Shown here one piece after another: positions 17,410 through 27,400 of a DNA stretch of 64,000 nt. Both the position numbers and the translations under genes were made by a program. This DNA comes from an uncultured Rikenellaceae bacterium (lineage in GTDB: Bacteria > Bacteroidota > Bacteroidia > Bacteroidales > Rikenellaceae), in the NCBI GenBank assembly GCA_944321925.1, contig CALUND010000001.1, positions 124,001-188,000 of the forward strand. The letters are read 5' to 3'. Below the pieces are notes generated by a model, which was given only the letters and a program-made list of their open reading frames with translations, had not been told where the DNA came from and did not search any database. Within the stretch, counting starts at the first letter, position 1; each line of letters opens with the position of its first letter.

Positions 17410-18582
17410 TTATTCAACTTGTTGGAACGGGGTATCTTTGTCGCCGGTCCATTTGTAGAGTCGTACTGTGGTGCTCTCCTGTTTGGTTGTTTTGTTGCGG
17501 GCGTTGTGCGAGATGTAGAAATAGCCCTCTCCGATCGGACAGAGTCCTGTTGTGCCCCAAGGGAAACGCCATCCGTAGATGTTGTCGGTGCTGTTTCCTT
17601 CCGGAAGCAGGGAGAGGCATTCGCCTTCGATGGGTGTATCGAATCCTTTGAGGAGCTCTTTGCGGGCGGGCTGCGATCCGTCGATTACGAAGAGCGTATA
17701 GTTCGGGAAATGTGATTTTTTGCCTTTGTAGACCGCCGCATAGCAGTTGCCCGATGCCGGATCGTATGCCAGATTCTGGATGCCGTAGTTCGTGTTGCCG
17801 GTGTAGACGAAATATTTGTGGTCGGGTCTCTCCGGTCCGCTTTTGTGGAGGTTGTCTTGGGAGAGCGGTTGTTCGTATTGTTTCCATCTCCGGACGTCGT
17901 AGGCGAGCAGAATCTGGTAGTCGTTGTCGGTTCGGAGCGTGTCGCCGTAGATTCCATAGGCAACGTAGAGGTATGGATCCCTGGATTTCCCACTGAAATC
18001 GGGGGCGAAGGTGACTCCGTCGATGCCCGAGCAGGCGAATCGATGGTCCCATGTGCGGCCTCCGTTTTCGGTCTCAGCCAGGTAGTCTGCCACGGCCTCT
18101 TTGATGTAGACGGTGGTCATGACCCGGTCTTTTTCGGCATCCATGTCGGGCCGTGTGATGCGATCGGGATCGAAGATCGCGACATAGAATCCGGTTTGGT
18201 TTTCCGGTTGGGCCGAGGAGTCGGAATCGAGTGTTTTGCGGATGTTTTTCCCGATAGCGTCGTCTTTGTATTCGAGCGATCCGTAGATTCGGCCGTCGGC
18301 AGGATTGCGGGTGAGGCATCCCAGGTGCCCGGTCATACCCTGTACGCTGCCGATCAGGTTGCCGGCGAGATCCATTTTCAGCAATTTGGTCGTGAACGAG
18401 AGGTAGATGTATCCCTTTTCGAGGTCTACGGCGATTCCTTGTACGTGGAAGGGCCCCTGTTCGCCGGAGTGGATGGCTCGGGGAAGGTTCTCGATATCGA
18501 GACCCGTTGTTTCGGAGTGCGACGGACAACCGGTTAGCAGAAGCGGTGCGGTCAGGCAGAGGAGCAGGTGACGGAGGTGCAT
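17410..18582 (-). CDS. Hypothetical lipoprotein, possible beta-propeller
   Basis: 390 aa from the Met at 18582 (MHLRHLLLCL); the longer frame up to 18639 would put charged residues before the signal peptide. The lipobox is LLLTGC (about residues 12-17). Repeated motifs such as GIAVDLEKGYIYLSF, GCLTRNPADGRIYGSL and NLAYDPASGNCYAAVY look like blades of a six-bladed propeller of the SMP-30/NHL type, but no catalytic residues stand out. I do not recognise a named family. It lies just downstream of a sensor kinase gene on the same strand but has its own promoter (18610-18640). Confidence 0.8.
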   Translation of the reverse strand: MHLRHLLLCLTAPLLLTGCPSHSETTGLDIENLPRAIHSGEQGPFHVQGIAVDLEKGYIYLSFTTKLLKMDLAGNLIGSVQGMTGHLGCLTRNPADGRIYGSLEYKDDAIGKNIRKTLDSDSSAQPENQTGFYVAIFDPDRITRPDMDAEKDRVMTTVYIKEAVADYLAETENGGRTWDHRFACSGIDGVTFAPDFSGKSRDPYLYVAYGIYGDTLRTDNDYQILLAYDVRRWKQYEQPLSQDNLHKSGPERPDHKYFVYTGNTNYGIQNLAYDPASGNCYAAVYKGKKSHFPNYTLFVIDGSQPARKELLKGFDTPIEGECLSLLPEGNSTDNIYGWRFPWGTTGLCPIGEGYFYISHNARNKTTKQESTTVRLYKWTGDKDTPFQQVE

Positions 18583-18609
18583 GGTTGGTTTTTTACGATT
18601 TGTTTTCAG

Positions 18610-18640
18610 CAAGGATACAGATAAAAAACAGGAGCACAAG
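18610..18640 (-). promoter_or_regulatory. Probable promoter of the propeller lipoprotein
   Basis: Minus strand: CTTG (18640-18637), 19 nt, TATCCTTG (18617-18610); each box has one mismatch to TTTG / TAnnTTTG. 27 nt before the start. Confidence 0.5.
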
Positions 18641-18718
18641 GTTCGATCAGAGGTAGGTAGAGTTTGTCAACAGAGCTCTTATTCGGCTGGCGGATATGCC
18701 TGCCTGCGGGTCGATCGG

Positions 18719-19999
18719 TTAGATGTGCGGACTGAATTGAATCGTGAAAGCATGTTTGTGGTTCTCGAAACGATATGAAACGGAGAAGTCGTAACTGCGG
18801 CAGACCGCTTCGACCAGGGAGAGTCCCAGTCCGGACGATCCTTCGCGAGATTGCCCTTGGTAGAATCTTTCGAAGATGCGTTCGCTGTCCAGCGGCTCGG
18901 ATCCGTCGTTGGAAACGGTCAGAGAATCGCTTTCGATACCGATAGATATGTTTCCGCCCTGGGACGAATGGACCCATGCGTTTTTCAACAGATTGCCGAC
19001 CAGGGTCTCGGCCAGCGACCGGTTCATCGTGACGGTTAGCGGTTGTTGCCGAACGATCTGCCATCGGATCTCTTTGTGCGCGTAGATCTCTTCGAAAATG
19101 GAGGCTTGCTCCTGCACGAGAGCCGACATGTCGATCTCTTCGCTCTCCGGAAGCTGTCCGCAGTCGAGACGGGAGAGCAGAAGCAGGGTCCGGTTGAGTT
19201 TTACGATTCGGTCGATCGCCCGTTGGGCCCGGAATATTTCACCCAATTGTTCCTCCGAAAGCTCCGTGCGATCGACGAGCCATTCGAGTCGTCCGCGGCA
19301 TATGGCCAGCGGGGTCTGCATCTCGTGGGAGGCGTTGCCGAGGAATTGCTGTTGTTGCTGGTAGAGTTTTTCGGATCTTTTTGCCGCACGCAGGGCAGCG
19401 TCGCTCAATCGGTCGAACTCGGTGACGCCCGATTGTGCGGAGAGCGGAGGTACGGGTTTGCTCACTTCGTAGGCATCGAGCCATTCGAGGAGCGCATAGA
19501 GCGGACGCATGCTGCGGTGGAAGATCCATACGGTGGTTCCCACTACGGTCAGCAGGAGCAGCAGATAGAGCGCCGCGATCCAAAACGCGATGGCGGTCAA
19601 CAGGTCGTCTTTTTCGATGGTGGGTGTGGCTACGGTCAACTCCCAGAATCCTCCACCCGAACCGCGGAAGATTATTTTGAGGATACGGGCCGGTTCGGTT
19701 TCGTCTTTTCCGGGAATGTACACGTCGGCGTCGGAGTAGGCGATACGGGGATGTTGTTCCGCATACTCGTCGCTGACGGCCTGTATGGAGTAGGTGTTGT
19801 TGGTTCCGTCGCCCGGCACCGGCATGGTTCGTCCTGCCAGGGAACAGATGATCAGTTTTTCGGCATAGTCGCTCAGCGCATCGTCGGTTTCGTCGTTGAT
19901 CTCTCGCATGATGGTGAAGTAGAAGAACGCGCTCCAGACCGCCAGCAGCAGGGCGGTGATCAGAGAGAGTCTCAGCGTGATGCGATAGATGAGTTTCAT
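18719..19999 (-). CDS. Sensor histidine kinase
   Basis: 426 aa inner-membrane kinase. TM1 about 8-30, periplasmic sensor domain about 31-134, TM2 about 135-160, HAMP-like linker (PLYALLEWLDAY), dimerisation/phospho-acceptor domain with H-box NASHEMQTPLA (His225), and an ATPase domain with N-box NLLKNAWVHS and G-box SSGLGLSLVEA. The H-box has Met-Gln where Leu-Arg/Lys is usual in ASHELRTPL, a variation common in Bacteroidota kinases. It starts five bases after the response-regulator stop, so the two form a coupled pair. The ligand cannot be read from the sequence. Confidence 0.94.
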   Translation of the reverse strand: MKLIYRITLRLSLITALLLAVWSAFFYFTIMREINDETDDALSDYAEKLIICSLAGRTMPVPGDGTNNTYSIQAVSDEYAEQHPRIAYSDADVYIPGKDETEPARILKIIFRGSGGGFWELTVATPTIEKDDLLTAIAFWIAALYLLLLLTVVGTTVWIFHRSMRPLYALLEWLDAYEVSKPVPPLSAQSGVTEFDRLSDAALRAAKRSEKLYQQQQQFLGNASHEMQTPLAICRGRLEWLVDRTELSEEQLGEIFRAQRAIDRIVKLNRTLLLLSRLDCGQLPESEEIDMSALVQEQASIFEEIYAHKEIRWQIVRQQPLTVTMNRSLAETLVGNLLKNAWVHSSQGGNISIGIESDSLTVSNDGSEPLDSERIFERFYQGQSREGSSGLGLSLVEAVCRSYDFSVSYRFENHKHAFTIQFSPHI

Positions 20000-20004
20000 G
20001 GCGG

Positions 20005-20691
20005 TTATTCGGTTTTTTCGTCGACCATTTTGTATCCGAAGCCGTAAACCGAACGGATCTCCGGCGAGGCTCCGGCTTCACGCAGTTTCCGGCGCAGGTT
20101 TTTCATCTGGGCATAGACGAAGAAGAAGTTGTCGCTTTGGTCGATGTGGTCGCCCCATACCGCTTCGGCCAGCGTCTCTTTGTCGACCACGTGGCCGGGG
20201 CGGGAGATGAAGTAGTGGAGAATGTCGTACTCTTTGCGCAGGAGTTCGATCGGACGGCCGTCGACCCGGACTTCGAAACGCTCCGGGAAGAGCGAAAGGT
20301 TACCGAGTTTGAGTTCCCGGCCACCTTCGGGATGGCCTCGCCGTATGACGCTCCGAATGCGTGCCGAAAGTTCCGCCATGTGGAACGGTTTGGGAAGATA
20401 GTCGTCGGCACCCAGTTCGAGCCCTTTCACTTTGTCTTCGACCGAGTCGCGGGCGGAGATGATGATGACTCTTCCGCTGCGCCCCGTCGCACGCAGATGT
20501 TCCAGCAGTTTCAGTCCGTTGCCATCGGGCAGCGTGATGTCGAGCAGGATGCAGTCGTAGGTGTAGTCGTCGCACTTGTTGAGTGCGGTGCGAAAATCGG
20601 AGGCGGTCTCCACCACGTAACGTTCTCCGGTCAGTTCTCTGCGGATAATCTCTCGCAGGGAGGACTCATCTTCTACCAGAAGGATTTTCAT
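20005..20691 (-). CDS. OmpR/PhoB-type response regulator
   Basis: 228 aa from the Met at 20691 (MKILLVEDE); the frame continues upstream but without homology. Receiver domain 1-120 with Glu7/Asp8, phospho-acceptor Asp51 (LLDITLPDGNG) and the conserved Lys in YLPKPF. The C-terminal winged helix (about 130-225) carries LLRKEYDILHYF and ends SVYGFGYKM, as in OmpR-type DNA-binding domains. It is the first gene of a two-gene operon with the sensor kinase. An 11-bp inverted repeat ends five bases before the start codon (20696-20733), which may regulate it. Confidence 0.94.
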   Translation of the reverse strand: MKILLVEDESSLREIIRRELTGERYVVETASDFRTALNKCDDYTYDCILLDITLPDGNGLKLLEHLRATGRSGRVIIISARDSVEDKVKGLELGADDYLPKPFHMAELSARIRSVIRRGHPEGGRELKLGNLSLFPERFEVRVDGRPIELLRKEYDILHYFISRPGHVVDKETLAEAVWGDHIDQSDNFFFVYAQMKNLRRKLREAGASPEIRSVYGFGYKMVDEKTE

Positions 20692-20695
20692 GACG

Positions 20696-20733
20696 TTGTA
20701 TGGCCGTCGGATTGGACACGATCGGCCATACAA
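20696..20733 (-). promoter_or_regulatory. Inverted repeat at the response-regulator start
   Basis: TTGTATGGCCG (20696-20706) and CGGCCATACAA (20723-20733) are perfect 11-bp inverted arms separated by 16 nt. The near arm ends 5 nt upstream of the start codon, covering the ribosome-binding region. It may be an operator, a translational hairpin or a terminator for the upstream operon; there is no T-run. Confidence 0.6.
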
Positions 20734-20790
20734 GATAAGCAAAAATTTTCAGATTTTCAGCCTGTGTGCTCTCCGCGGCGTTATTGTTTG

Positions 20791-21849
20791 TCAGGCGACG
20801 CCACCCCAAGGGATCTCTCTTCGTCCTCGGATGAGGTTCCATTTCAAGAAGTTGTAAAGGTTGTAGAGAAACGGGCAATAAACGTTGGCCGTGAGGAAAA
20901 GTTTGTCGCGGAGGGTGGAGGTGGAGAGCGTCATCGCTTCCCGATACCAGGCGAGCTGCATGGCGCGATGTTTTTGTCGGAAAGCACGACGTTGGGTTCG
21001 GTCGGCGGTAAATCGTTCGTTCATGCGGAGCAGGTACCCCAGTTTATAGACACCCCGTCGGAGAGTTTCGTCGGCCAATCGGGTAAGGCCGTTGGCACGG
21101 GCGAAGGCAATTCTGTCGGGATAGGCCTGCATGCCGTCGGCCCAGCGGAGGCTGAATCCGCGGTTCATGACGCTCCCAGGATTGGTGTAGTGGTAGTAGA
21201 GGCGGGCCTCGGTGACCGCGATCCGTTGGGCGGCGAAGAGGGTACGATGAACAATCATCAGGTCTTCTCCCGTGTAGGTGCCGTTCGGAAAACGGACCTG
21301 ATCGAAGATCTGGCGACGATAGAGCTTGTCCCAGCAGTAGATCGAGGCGTCGGTATAGAATCGTTCGAGCAGTTGGCGGTTGGTGTAGATCCGGACGGGT
21401 TCGTCTCCCCGGGCGTCGGGACAACGGTCGGCCGAACCGCTTGCATGGCGGCAGTGGGCGATGTCGCAGTCGTAAGAGAGGCAGAGTGCCAACAGTTGCC
21501 CGATGAAGGTCGGGGCGTAAAAATCGTCGTGGTCGCTGAAGGCAATGAAATCGCCTTTTGCGGCGTCGAGTCCGGTGTTCCGGGCGTGGGAGATGCCGCC
21601 ATTGGCTTTGTGGATCACCCGCACACGGGGGTCGCTTTCGGCATAGGCATCGCATACGGCGCCGCTTCCGTCGGTCGATCCGTCGTCGATCAGCAGCAGC
21701 TCCACGTGGGAGTAGGTCTGCGAGAGCACCGAATCGATGCAACGGGGCAGAAACGGTCCCGTATTGTAGACCGGAACGATGACCGATACGAGCGGAGGGT
21801 TCGGAAGAGTCTCTGCACGGAGAGCCGCAGGCATGGGGACGGTTTCCAT
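20791..21849 (-). CDS. Glycosyltransferase family 2
   Basis: 352 aa. GT-A fold enzyme transferring a sugar from a nucleotide donor, likely to a surface polysaccharide or lipid. The N-terminal domain opens VSVIVPVYNT, then LLLIDDGSTDGS (acidic nucleotide-binding residues, about 54-62), NGGISHARNTGL and the metal-binding acidic motif SDHDDF (Asp106-Asp109). The C-terminal half is less conserved and mostly helical. It begins just 3 nt after the stop of the methyltransferase gene, in an operon CvfB-methyltransferase-GT2. The N-terminal ~18 residues before the fold leave the exact start (21849 or the Met at 21834) open. Confidence 0.9.
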   Translation of the reverse strand: METVPMPAALRAETLPNPPLVSVIVPVYNTGPFLPRCIDSVLSQTYSHVELLLIDDGSTDGSGAVCDAYAESDPRVRVIHKANGGISHARNTGLDAAKGDFIAFSDHDDFYAPTFIGQLLALCLSYDCDIAHCRHASGSADRCPDARGDEPVRIYTNRQLLERFYTDASIYCWDKLYRRQIFDQVRFPNGTYTGEDLMIVHRTLFAAQRIAVTEARLYYHYTNPGSVMNRGFSLRWADGMQAYPDRIAFARANGLTRLADETLRRGVYKLGYLLRMNERFTADRTQRRAFRQKHRAMQLAWYREAMTLSTSTLRDKLFLTANVYCPFLYNLYNFLKWNLIRGRREIPWGGVA

Positions 21850-21852
21850 GGG

Positions 21853-22632
21853 TTATTCTTCTGCTTTGGTTGCCATGTAGAAGAGGTCGAAGCAGTTGTC
21901 CGACACCTTGTCGAGCCGATAGTCCTCCATGCGTATGCCTGTCGTGAGGGTACTGTTTTCACGGAGCAGCTTGCGGCGGTTCATGCGGTTGAGGAGGTCA
22001 TACGGGAGTTGGAGCATCCAGCGAGGCAGCCGATATTGAAGTTTCAGCGGATCGAAACGGGTGATGCGGCGTACCGACTCCCGGTTTTTTTCATAGTATT
22101 CCATCACCTTGTCGTTGCCGAAGACGCCGAGCGGCTCGACCTGGGAAAATCGGCTGGATAGCAGTCCCATAAGTTGGTCGGGGGTGTATTCGCGCACGTG
22201 CCAGGGGTTACGTGTGAGCGACATGAGGGCGTTGGGCGTGGTGACGATGAAGCGACCGCCGGAACGGAGCACGCGCCATACCTCGTCGACGAGGGTGAAA
22301 TCGTGCCGGATGTGTTCGATCACCTGGAACGAGATCACGTAGTCGAAACTTCCGGCCGCAAAGTTTGCGAGCGGGGGAACGTTCATCTGCAGGAACCTTG
22401 CGTTGGGCCAGGGAGACAGGTCGATTCCAGCGTCGAATTTATCGACGGTCGTGAAACTCTCTACGCGGGGAGCCATGATCTCTACTCCGTAACCGCTCCC
22501 GGTGCCGATTTCGAGCACGTCGCCTGCTACGAGTTTTGCTGCTTCGTGGTAGGCCAGCAACGAACGTTGGAAGACATAATTGTCGGAGGCGTCGTGTTGG
22601 GAGACGCGTTCCGCACTCTGTATGTTGCTCAT
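21853..22632 (-). CDS. Class I SAM-dependent methyltransferase
   Basis: 259 aa. Rossmann-type methyltransferase with motif I VLEIGTGSGYG (about 39-49), motif II acidic residue in TTVDKFD, and a motif SFQVIEHIRHD resembling the post-II region of UbiE/Methyltransf_11 proteins. The C-terminus has a basic patch NRRKLL. Its start overlaps the stop of the CvfB-like gene by 4 bp (ATGA). The company of a glycosyltransferase suggests modification of a cell-surface glycan or lipid; the acceptor is unknown. Confidence 0.9.
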   Translation of the reverse strand: MSNIQSAERVSQHDASDNYVFQRSLLAYHEAAKLVAGDVLEIGTGSGYGVEIMAPRVESFTTVDKFDAGIDLSPWPNARFLQMNVPPLANFAAGSFDYVISFQVIEHIRHDFTLVDEVWRVLRSGGRFIVTTPNALMSLTRNPWHVREYTPDQLMGLLSSRFSQVEPLGVFGNDKVMEYYEKNRESVRRITRFDPLKLQYRLPRWMLQLPYDLLNRMNRRKLLRENSTLTTGIRMEDYRLDKVSDNCFDLFYMATKAEE

Positions 22633-23471
22633 CTCTTTTCTGTCGATTTGATTTCGTTGTCCGATATGGTCGCTTCGCCCCGCTTCATCAGCAAGCCGGC
22701 AGAACGTTTGAATACTTTTTTACTCATCCCCGTGAGACGACTTACTTCGGTCGGGTCGCTCCGGTCGCCGATCGGCATGCAGCCTCCTGCGTCGCGGAGC
22801 AACGAGAGGAGTTTTTCGGCGGCCAGTTTAACCTCGTCGTATCCTTGTTGTTGCAGCGAGAGGTCGATGCGGTGATCCTCCCGGATGTGGCGCACGTAGC
22901 AGGTCAGGGTTTCGCCGATCTCCACCGGACGGAATATCTGGTTGCGGTAGAGCATGCCCCAGTGGCGGCGGTTCACGATGGCACGGTATCCGATTTCGCT
23001 CGCTGAAGCGAGGATCGCCTCGACCTGATCGCCCTCCTTTACACTGAGCTCCTCGTTCGAAAGTACGGCGCCGAAATGCATGGTGGCTACCGTTCGTCCT
23101 GTCCGGTTGTCTTCGTAGAGGCGGACGAGGTACTTTTGTCCGATCACCACGCCGCCGATCATGTTGCGGTTGGGCAGGAAGAGGTCTTTGCCGGAAAGGC
23201 CCCAGTCGAGGAATGCGCCGTGCGGTGTCTTGTCTTTTACCCGGAGGGCTGCGAAATCACCCACTGCGGCGAGGGGTTGTTCGGTGGTGGCGATGAGCCG
23301 GCCTTCCGAGTCGTGGTAGACGAAAACGCGCAACGCATCGCCCTCTCCGCACTCCGAGGGGATGAAACGGTTGGGCAGCAGAACGTCGTCACCCTCGTTG
23401 TTCGTGAGGTAGAGTCCGTGGGAAGAGACGCGAGCTATGCGGAGCGTATGGTATCGGCCTGCGTGGATCAT
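22629..23471 (-). CDS. CvfB family S1-like RNA-binding protein
   Basis: 280 aa from the Met at 23471 (MIHAGRYHTLR); the longer frame upstream lies in the AT-rich promoter region. Tandem S1-type OB domains show as GLYLTNNEGDDVLLPNRF, GAFLDWGLSGKDLFLPNRNM and a third with ILASASEIGYRAIVNRRHWGMLY. A C-terminal winged-helix part (DPTEVSRLTGMSKKVFKRSAGLLMKRG) matches CvfB. The family is linked to RNA binding and virulence-factor expression in Staphylococcus; its role in Bacteroidota is open. It heads the operon with the methyltransferase (4-bp overlap). TAATTTTG on the minus strand (23498-23491) is a fitting -7 box. Confidence 0.9.
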   Translation of the reverse strand: MIHAGRYHTLRIARVSSHGLYLTNNEGDDVLLPNRFIPSECGEGDALRVFVYHDSEGRLIATTEQPLAAVGDFAALRVKDKTPHGAFLDWGLSGKDLFLPNRNMIGGVVIGQKYLVRLYEDNRTGRTVATMHFGAVLSNEELSVKEGDQVEAILASASEIGYRAIVNRRHWGMLYRNQIFRPVEIGETLTCYVRHIREDHRIDLSLQQQGYDEVKLAAEKLLSLLRDAGGCMPIGDRSDPTEVSRLTGMSKKVFKRSAGLLMKRGEATISDNEIKSTEKR

Positions 23472-23541
23472 CTTGGAATTTATTTTGCACAAAATTACGG
23501 AAAATCTGTAGTTTTTTTTAAATTTGAACAAAAATTCGGTC

Positions 23542-24306
23542 ATGTCGCTCTCTATCGCGCTGTTTCAGATGGATATCGTTTGGCAGAATCCGGAGGTCAA
23601 TCTTCGCCGGGCCGAAGAGTTCGTGCGCGATGCCGAGGCCGATCTGGTGGTGTTGCCCGAGGAGTTCTCCACCGGATTTTCTATCGAGTTGACCCCTTCG
23701 GCCGAAGATATGGAGGGACAGACCGTTGCCTGGATGCGTTCCGTCGCTTGTCGGTGGGGCAAGGCCGTGGCCGGGAGCATCCCGGTTTGGGACGAGGGGC
23801 GGCACTACAACCGTTTTATTTTCGCTGCACCCGATGGTCGGCTCGTCACGTCGGACAAGCGCCATCTGTTCCGTATGGGCGGAGAGAACAAGTATTATAC
23901 GGCCGGGACGGAACGCGTCGTTTTCGAGTATGGCGGTTTCCGTATTTTGCCGCTCATCTGCTACGACCTGCGTTTCCCGGTCTGGAGTCGTTACAGGCAG
24001 GATTACGACCTCATTCTTTGCGTCGCTTCCTGGCCTTCTTCCCGGCGGAATGCCTGGATTACGCTGCTGCGGGCGCGTGCCATCGAGAATCAGTGCTATG
24101 TGGCGGGCGTGAATCGGGTGGGACACGACGACAGTGCCGACTATAGCGGCGATTCGGCCATCGTGGATTTTATGGGCTACGACATTGTGGCTGCGGGCGA
24201 CGGCGAACAGCTTCTTACGGCCCGACTGAAACTCGAACCGTTGAGACGATATCGCAAAAGATTCGCGGCGTGGGCCGATGCCGACGACTTCTCTTTACGG
24301 GGCTGA
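23542..24306 (+). CDS. Nitrilase-superfamily amidohydrolase, omega-amidase type
   Basis: 254 aa from the ATG at 23542 (MSLSIALFQMD); a TTG six codons upstream is less likely. The catalytic triad of the nitrilase superfamily is intact: Glu40 (LPEEFSTGF), Lys106 (DKRHLF) and Cys140 (LICYDLRFP). The DLRFPVWSR context and length match YafV/NIT2-like omega-amidases, which hydrolyse alpha-ketoglutaramate and related omega-amides and so repair side products of glutamine transamination. It is cytoplasmic. It is followed by a terminator-like hairpin and then uvrA. Confidence 0.9.
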   Translation: MSLSIALFQMDIVWQNPEVNLRRAEEFVRDAEADLVVLPEEFSTGFSIELTPSAEDMEGQTVAWMRSVACRWGKAVAGSIPVWDEGRHYNRFIFAAPDGRLVTSDKRHLFRMGGENKYYTAGTERVVFEYGGFRILPLICYDLRFPVWSRYRQDYDLILCVASWPSSRRNAWITLLRARAIENQCYVAGVNRVGHDDSADYSGDSAIVDFMGYDIVAAGDGEQLLTARLKLEPLRRYRKRFAAWADADDFSLRG

Positions 24307-24336
24307 TCGGTTCTGTCCGGTTTTTAAGTTGTTCGG

Positions 24337-24364
24337 AGGGCCCTGACGGGGCCTGTTTTTATTT
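24337..24364 (+). terminator. Probable terminator of the amidohydrolase gene
   Basis: AGGGCCC-TGAC-GGGGCCT stem with one mismatch, followed by GTTTTTATTT, 31 nt after the stop codon. Confidence 0.75.
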
Positions 24365-24414
24365 CGATAGATACCTTTCCCGAAATAAATCGTATCTTTA
24401 CCCGTTTTTACTGC

Positions 24415-27400
24415 GTGCGACAAGTGAAAGAGGACAAAATCTGCATATACGGGGCTCATGTCAACAACCTGAAGGGGATCGACCTCGAGATTCCGCGCGA
24501 CGAACTGGTGGTGATAACGGGTTTGTCGGGATCGGGCAAGTCGTCGCTGGCGTTCGATACGCTCTATGCGGAGGGACAGCGTCGCTACATGGAGACCCTT
24601 TCGACCTATGCGCGTCAGTTCGTGGGGACGATGGAGCGTCCCGATGTGGACAAAATCACGGGTCTCAGCCCCGTGGTGGCCATCGAACAGAAGACGACCA
24701 ATAAGAATCCCCGCTCCACGGTGGGCACCATTACCGAGATCAACGACTTTTTGCGTCTGCTCTACGCCCGGGCTTCGCGAGCCTATTCGCCCGTAACGGG
24801 GGAGGAGATGGTCCATTATACGGATGAACAGATCGTGGAACTCATCCGGAAAAGCTATTCGGGCAGGAAGGTCGCTCTGCTTGCGCCTGTGGTACAGGGG
24901 CGCAAGGGACACTATCGCGAGCTTTTCGAAACCTTTGCCAAGAAGGGTTATCTGTATGTCCGGGTGGACGGTGCGATTCGCGAGATCTCGCCCGGCATGA
25001 AACTCGATCGCTACAAGGTTCACCACATCGATCTGGTGGTCGACCGGCTCACCGTTTCCGAGCAGTCGGCGGACCGGCTGATGCGCAGTCTGCGCGAGGC
25101 GTTGCGGCAGGGCAAGGGTACGATGGCACTTTATGACTACGAGTCCGATACGGCCCGGTTTTACAGTCGCCATCTGATGTGTCCTACGAGCGGTGTGGCT
25201 TTCAACGACCCGGCTCCGCATACGTTTTCGTTCAATTCGCCGCAAGGGGCCTGCCCCCATTGCAACGGACTGGGCGAGGAGGCCCGGTTCGATATGCAGC
25301 GGATCATTCCCGATCCGAAACGGACGATTCGGGAGGGGGCGATCGAACCGCTCGGCCGGCAGCGGGCCAATCTGGTTTTTGCTCTGTTGGAGGCGTTGGG
25401 CCGGCGTTACGATTTCGACCTCGACGATCCGGTGGATACTCTTTCCGAGGCGGCATTGAATGCGATTCTCTATGGCGACGCCGAGCCGATGACGGTCAAT
25501 ACCTCCGCTTTCAGCTATGGCGGCGGTAACGAGATGGTCTCCTGGGAGGGTTTGGCCGAATGGATGGAGCGCATGGAGGAGGAGAAAGGCAAAGGGGGAA
25601 AATGGAAGGAGCAGTTCCTGGTCCGGACCCCCTGTACGGTGTGCGGCGGTACCCGTCTGAAGAACGAAGCGTTGCAGTTCCGTATCGGTGGGAAGAATAT
25701 TGCGGAGGTCTCGGCGATGAGCATCGATCGGTTGCGCGAGTGGATGGATCACATCGAAGAGGTACTCTCCGATCGGGAACAAAAAATCGCCCGGGAGATT
25801 GTCAAGGAGATTCGCGAGCGGTTGAAGTTCCTGGTCGATGTGGGCTTGGGCTATCTTTCGCTCAGTCGATCGTCCCGGTCGTTGTCCGGAGGCGAGAGCC
25901 AGCGGATTCGGCTGGCCACACAGATCGGATCGAAACTGGTGAACGTACTCTATATTCTCGACGAGCCGAGTATCGGTCTTCATCAGCGCGATAACCGGAA
26001 ACTGATTGCCAGTCTGAAGGAGCTGCGCGATGCGGGCAATTCGGTGATCGTTGTGGAGCACGACGAGGAGATGATCCGCAGTGCCGATTTTATCGTCGAT
26101 GTCGGTCCCAAGGCGGGCCGCAAGGGGGGCTATGTCGTGGCGGCCGGCACGTTGGAGCAAATTTTGCAATCCGATACCATCACGGCCGACTACCTCACCG
26201 GTCGCCGCAAGATAGAGATTCCGGCTGAGCGACGCCGGGGAAACGGGGATGAACTTCGGGTTGTCGGGGCGCGGGGCAACAACCTCAAAAATGTGACCGT
26301 GTCGTTCCCTCTCGGTACGATGGTTTGCGTTACGGGTGTGAGCGGAAGCGGCAAATCGACGCTTATCAGCGATACGCTTCGCCCGATGTTGAGTCGCAAA
26401 CTCTACCGATCGTTCGATCAGCCTCTACCGTGCGATGCTATCGAGGGCATGGAGAAGATTGATAAACTGGTGGTGGTCGATCAGTCGCCCATCGGTCGTA
26501 CGCCGCGCAGCAATCCGGCCACCTATTCGGGGGTCTTCTCCGACATCCGTAAACTTTTCGAGCAGACGCCCGATGCGCAGGTCCGGGGTTTCAAGGCGGG
26601 TCGCTTCTCCTTCAACGTGAAGGGAGGGCGTTGCGAGGAGTGTCGCGGAGCCGGCGTGCAGACCATCGAGATGAATTTCCTGCCCGATGTGTATGTGCGT
26701 TGCAAGGCTTGCGGGGGCCATCGCTACAACCGGGAGACCTTGCAGGTGAAATACAAGGGCAAGAGTATCGACGACGTGCTCAACATGACGGTCAATATGG
26801 CGGTGGAGTTTTTTGCAAACATTCCGTCGATCTATCTGAAGCTGCGGGCGATTCAGAGTGTGGGTCTCGGGTATCTGACGCTCGGACAACCCTGTACGAC
26901 GCTCTCCGGAGGAGAGAGCCAACGGATTAAACTTTCGTCGGAGCTGGCGAGGAGAGATACGGGGCGTACGCTTTACATTCTTGACGAACCGACCACAGGT
27001 CTCCATTTCGAAGATGTAAGACAGTTGCTCGATGTGTTGAATCTGTTGGTCGAGCGGGGGAATACGGTGGTGGTTATCGAACACAATCTCGACGTGGTCA
27101 AGATGGCCGATTACCTGATCGACATGGGGCCCGAAGGGGGAGAAGACGGAGGAGAGGTGGTCGCTGCCGGTACGCCGGAGCAGGTGGCCGCCGAACCGCG
27201 GAGCTATACCGGACAGTTTTTACGGGAGATGGGTATCGTACCTGCGCAGGGCGAAGATGCGCTGCCGGTTGAGCCATCTTCAAAAGGGAAGGCGACTCGC
27301 GTCCGAAAAACAGCGGATATGTTTTCCGGGAACGATTCTGCAGCTCTTCCGGTGATCACTGAGCCGTCCGAAGCGCAGCCTGAAAAACCGATTAAAAAGA

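Noticed and set aside
17105..17715. Frames in the gene-free stretch before the propeller lipoprotein
   Set aside because: No domain, and they run antisense into the lipoprotein's 3' end.
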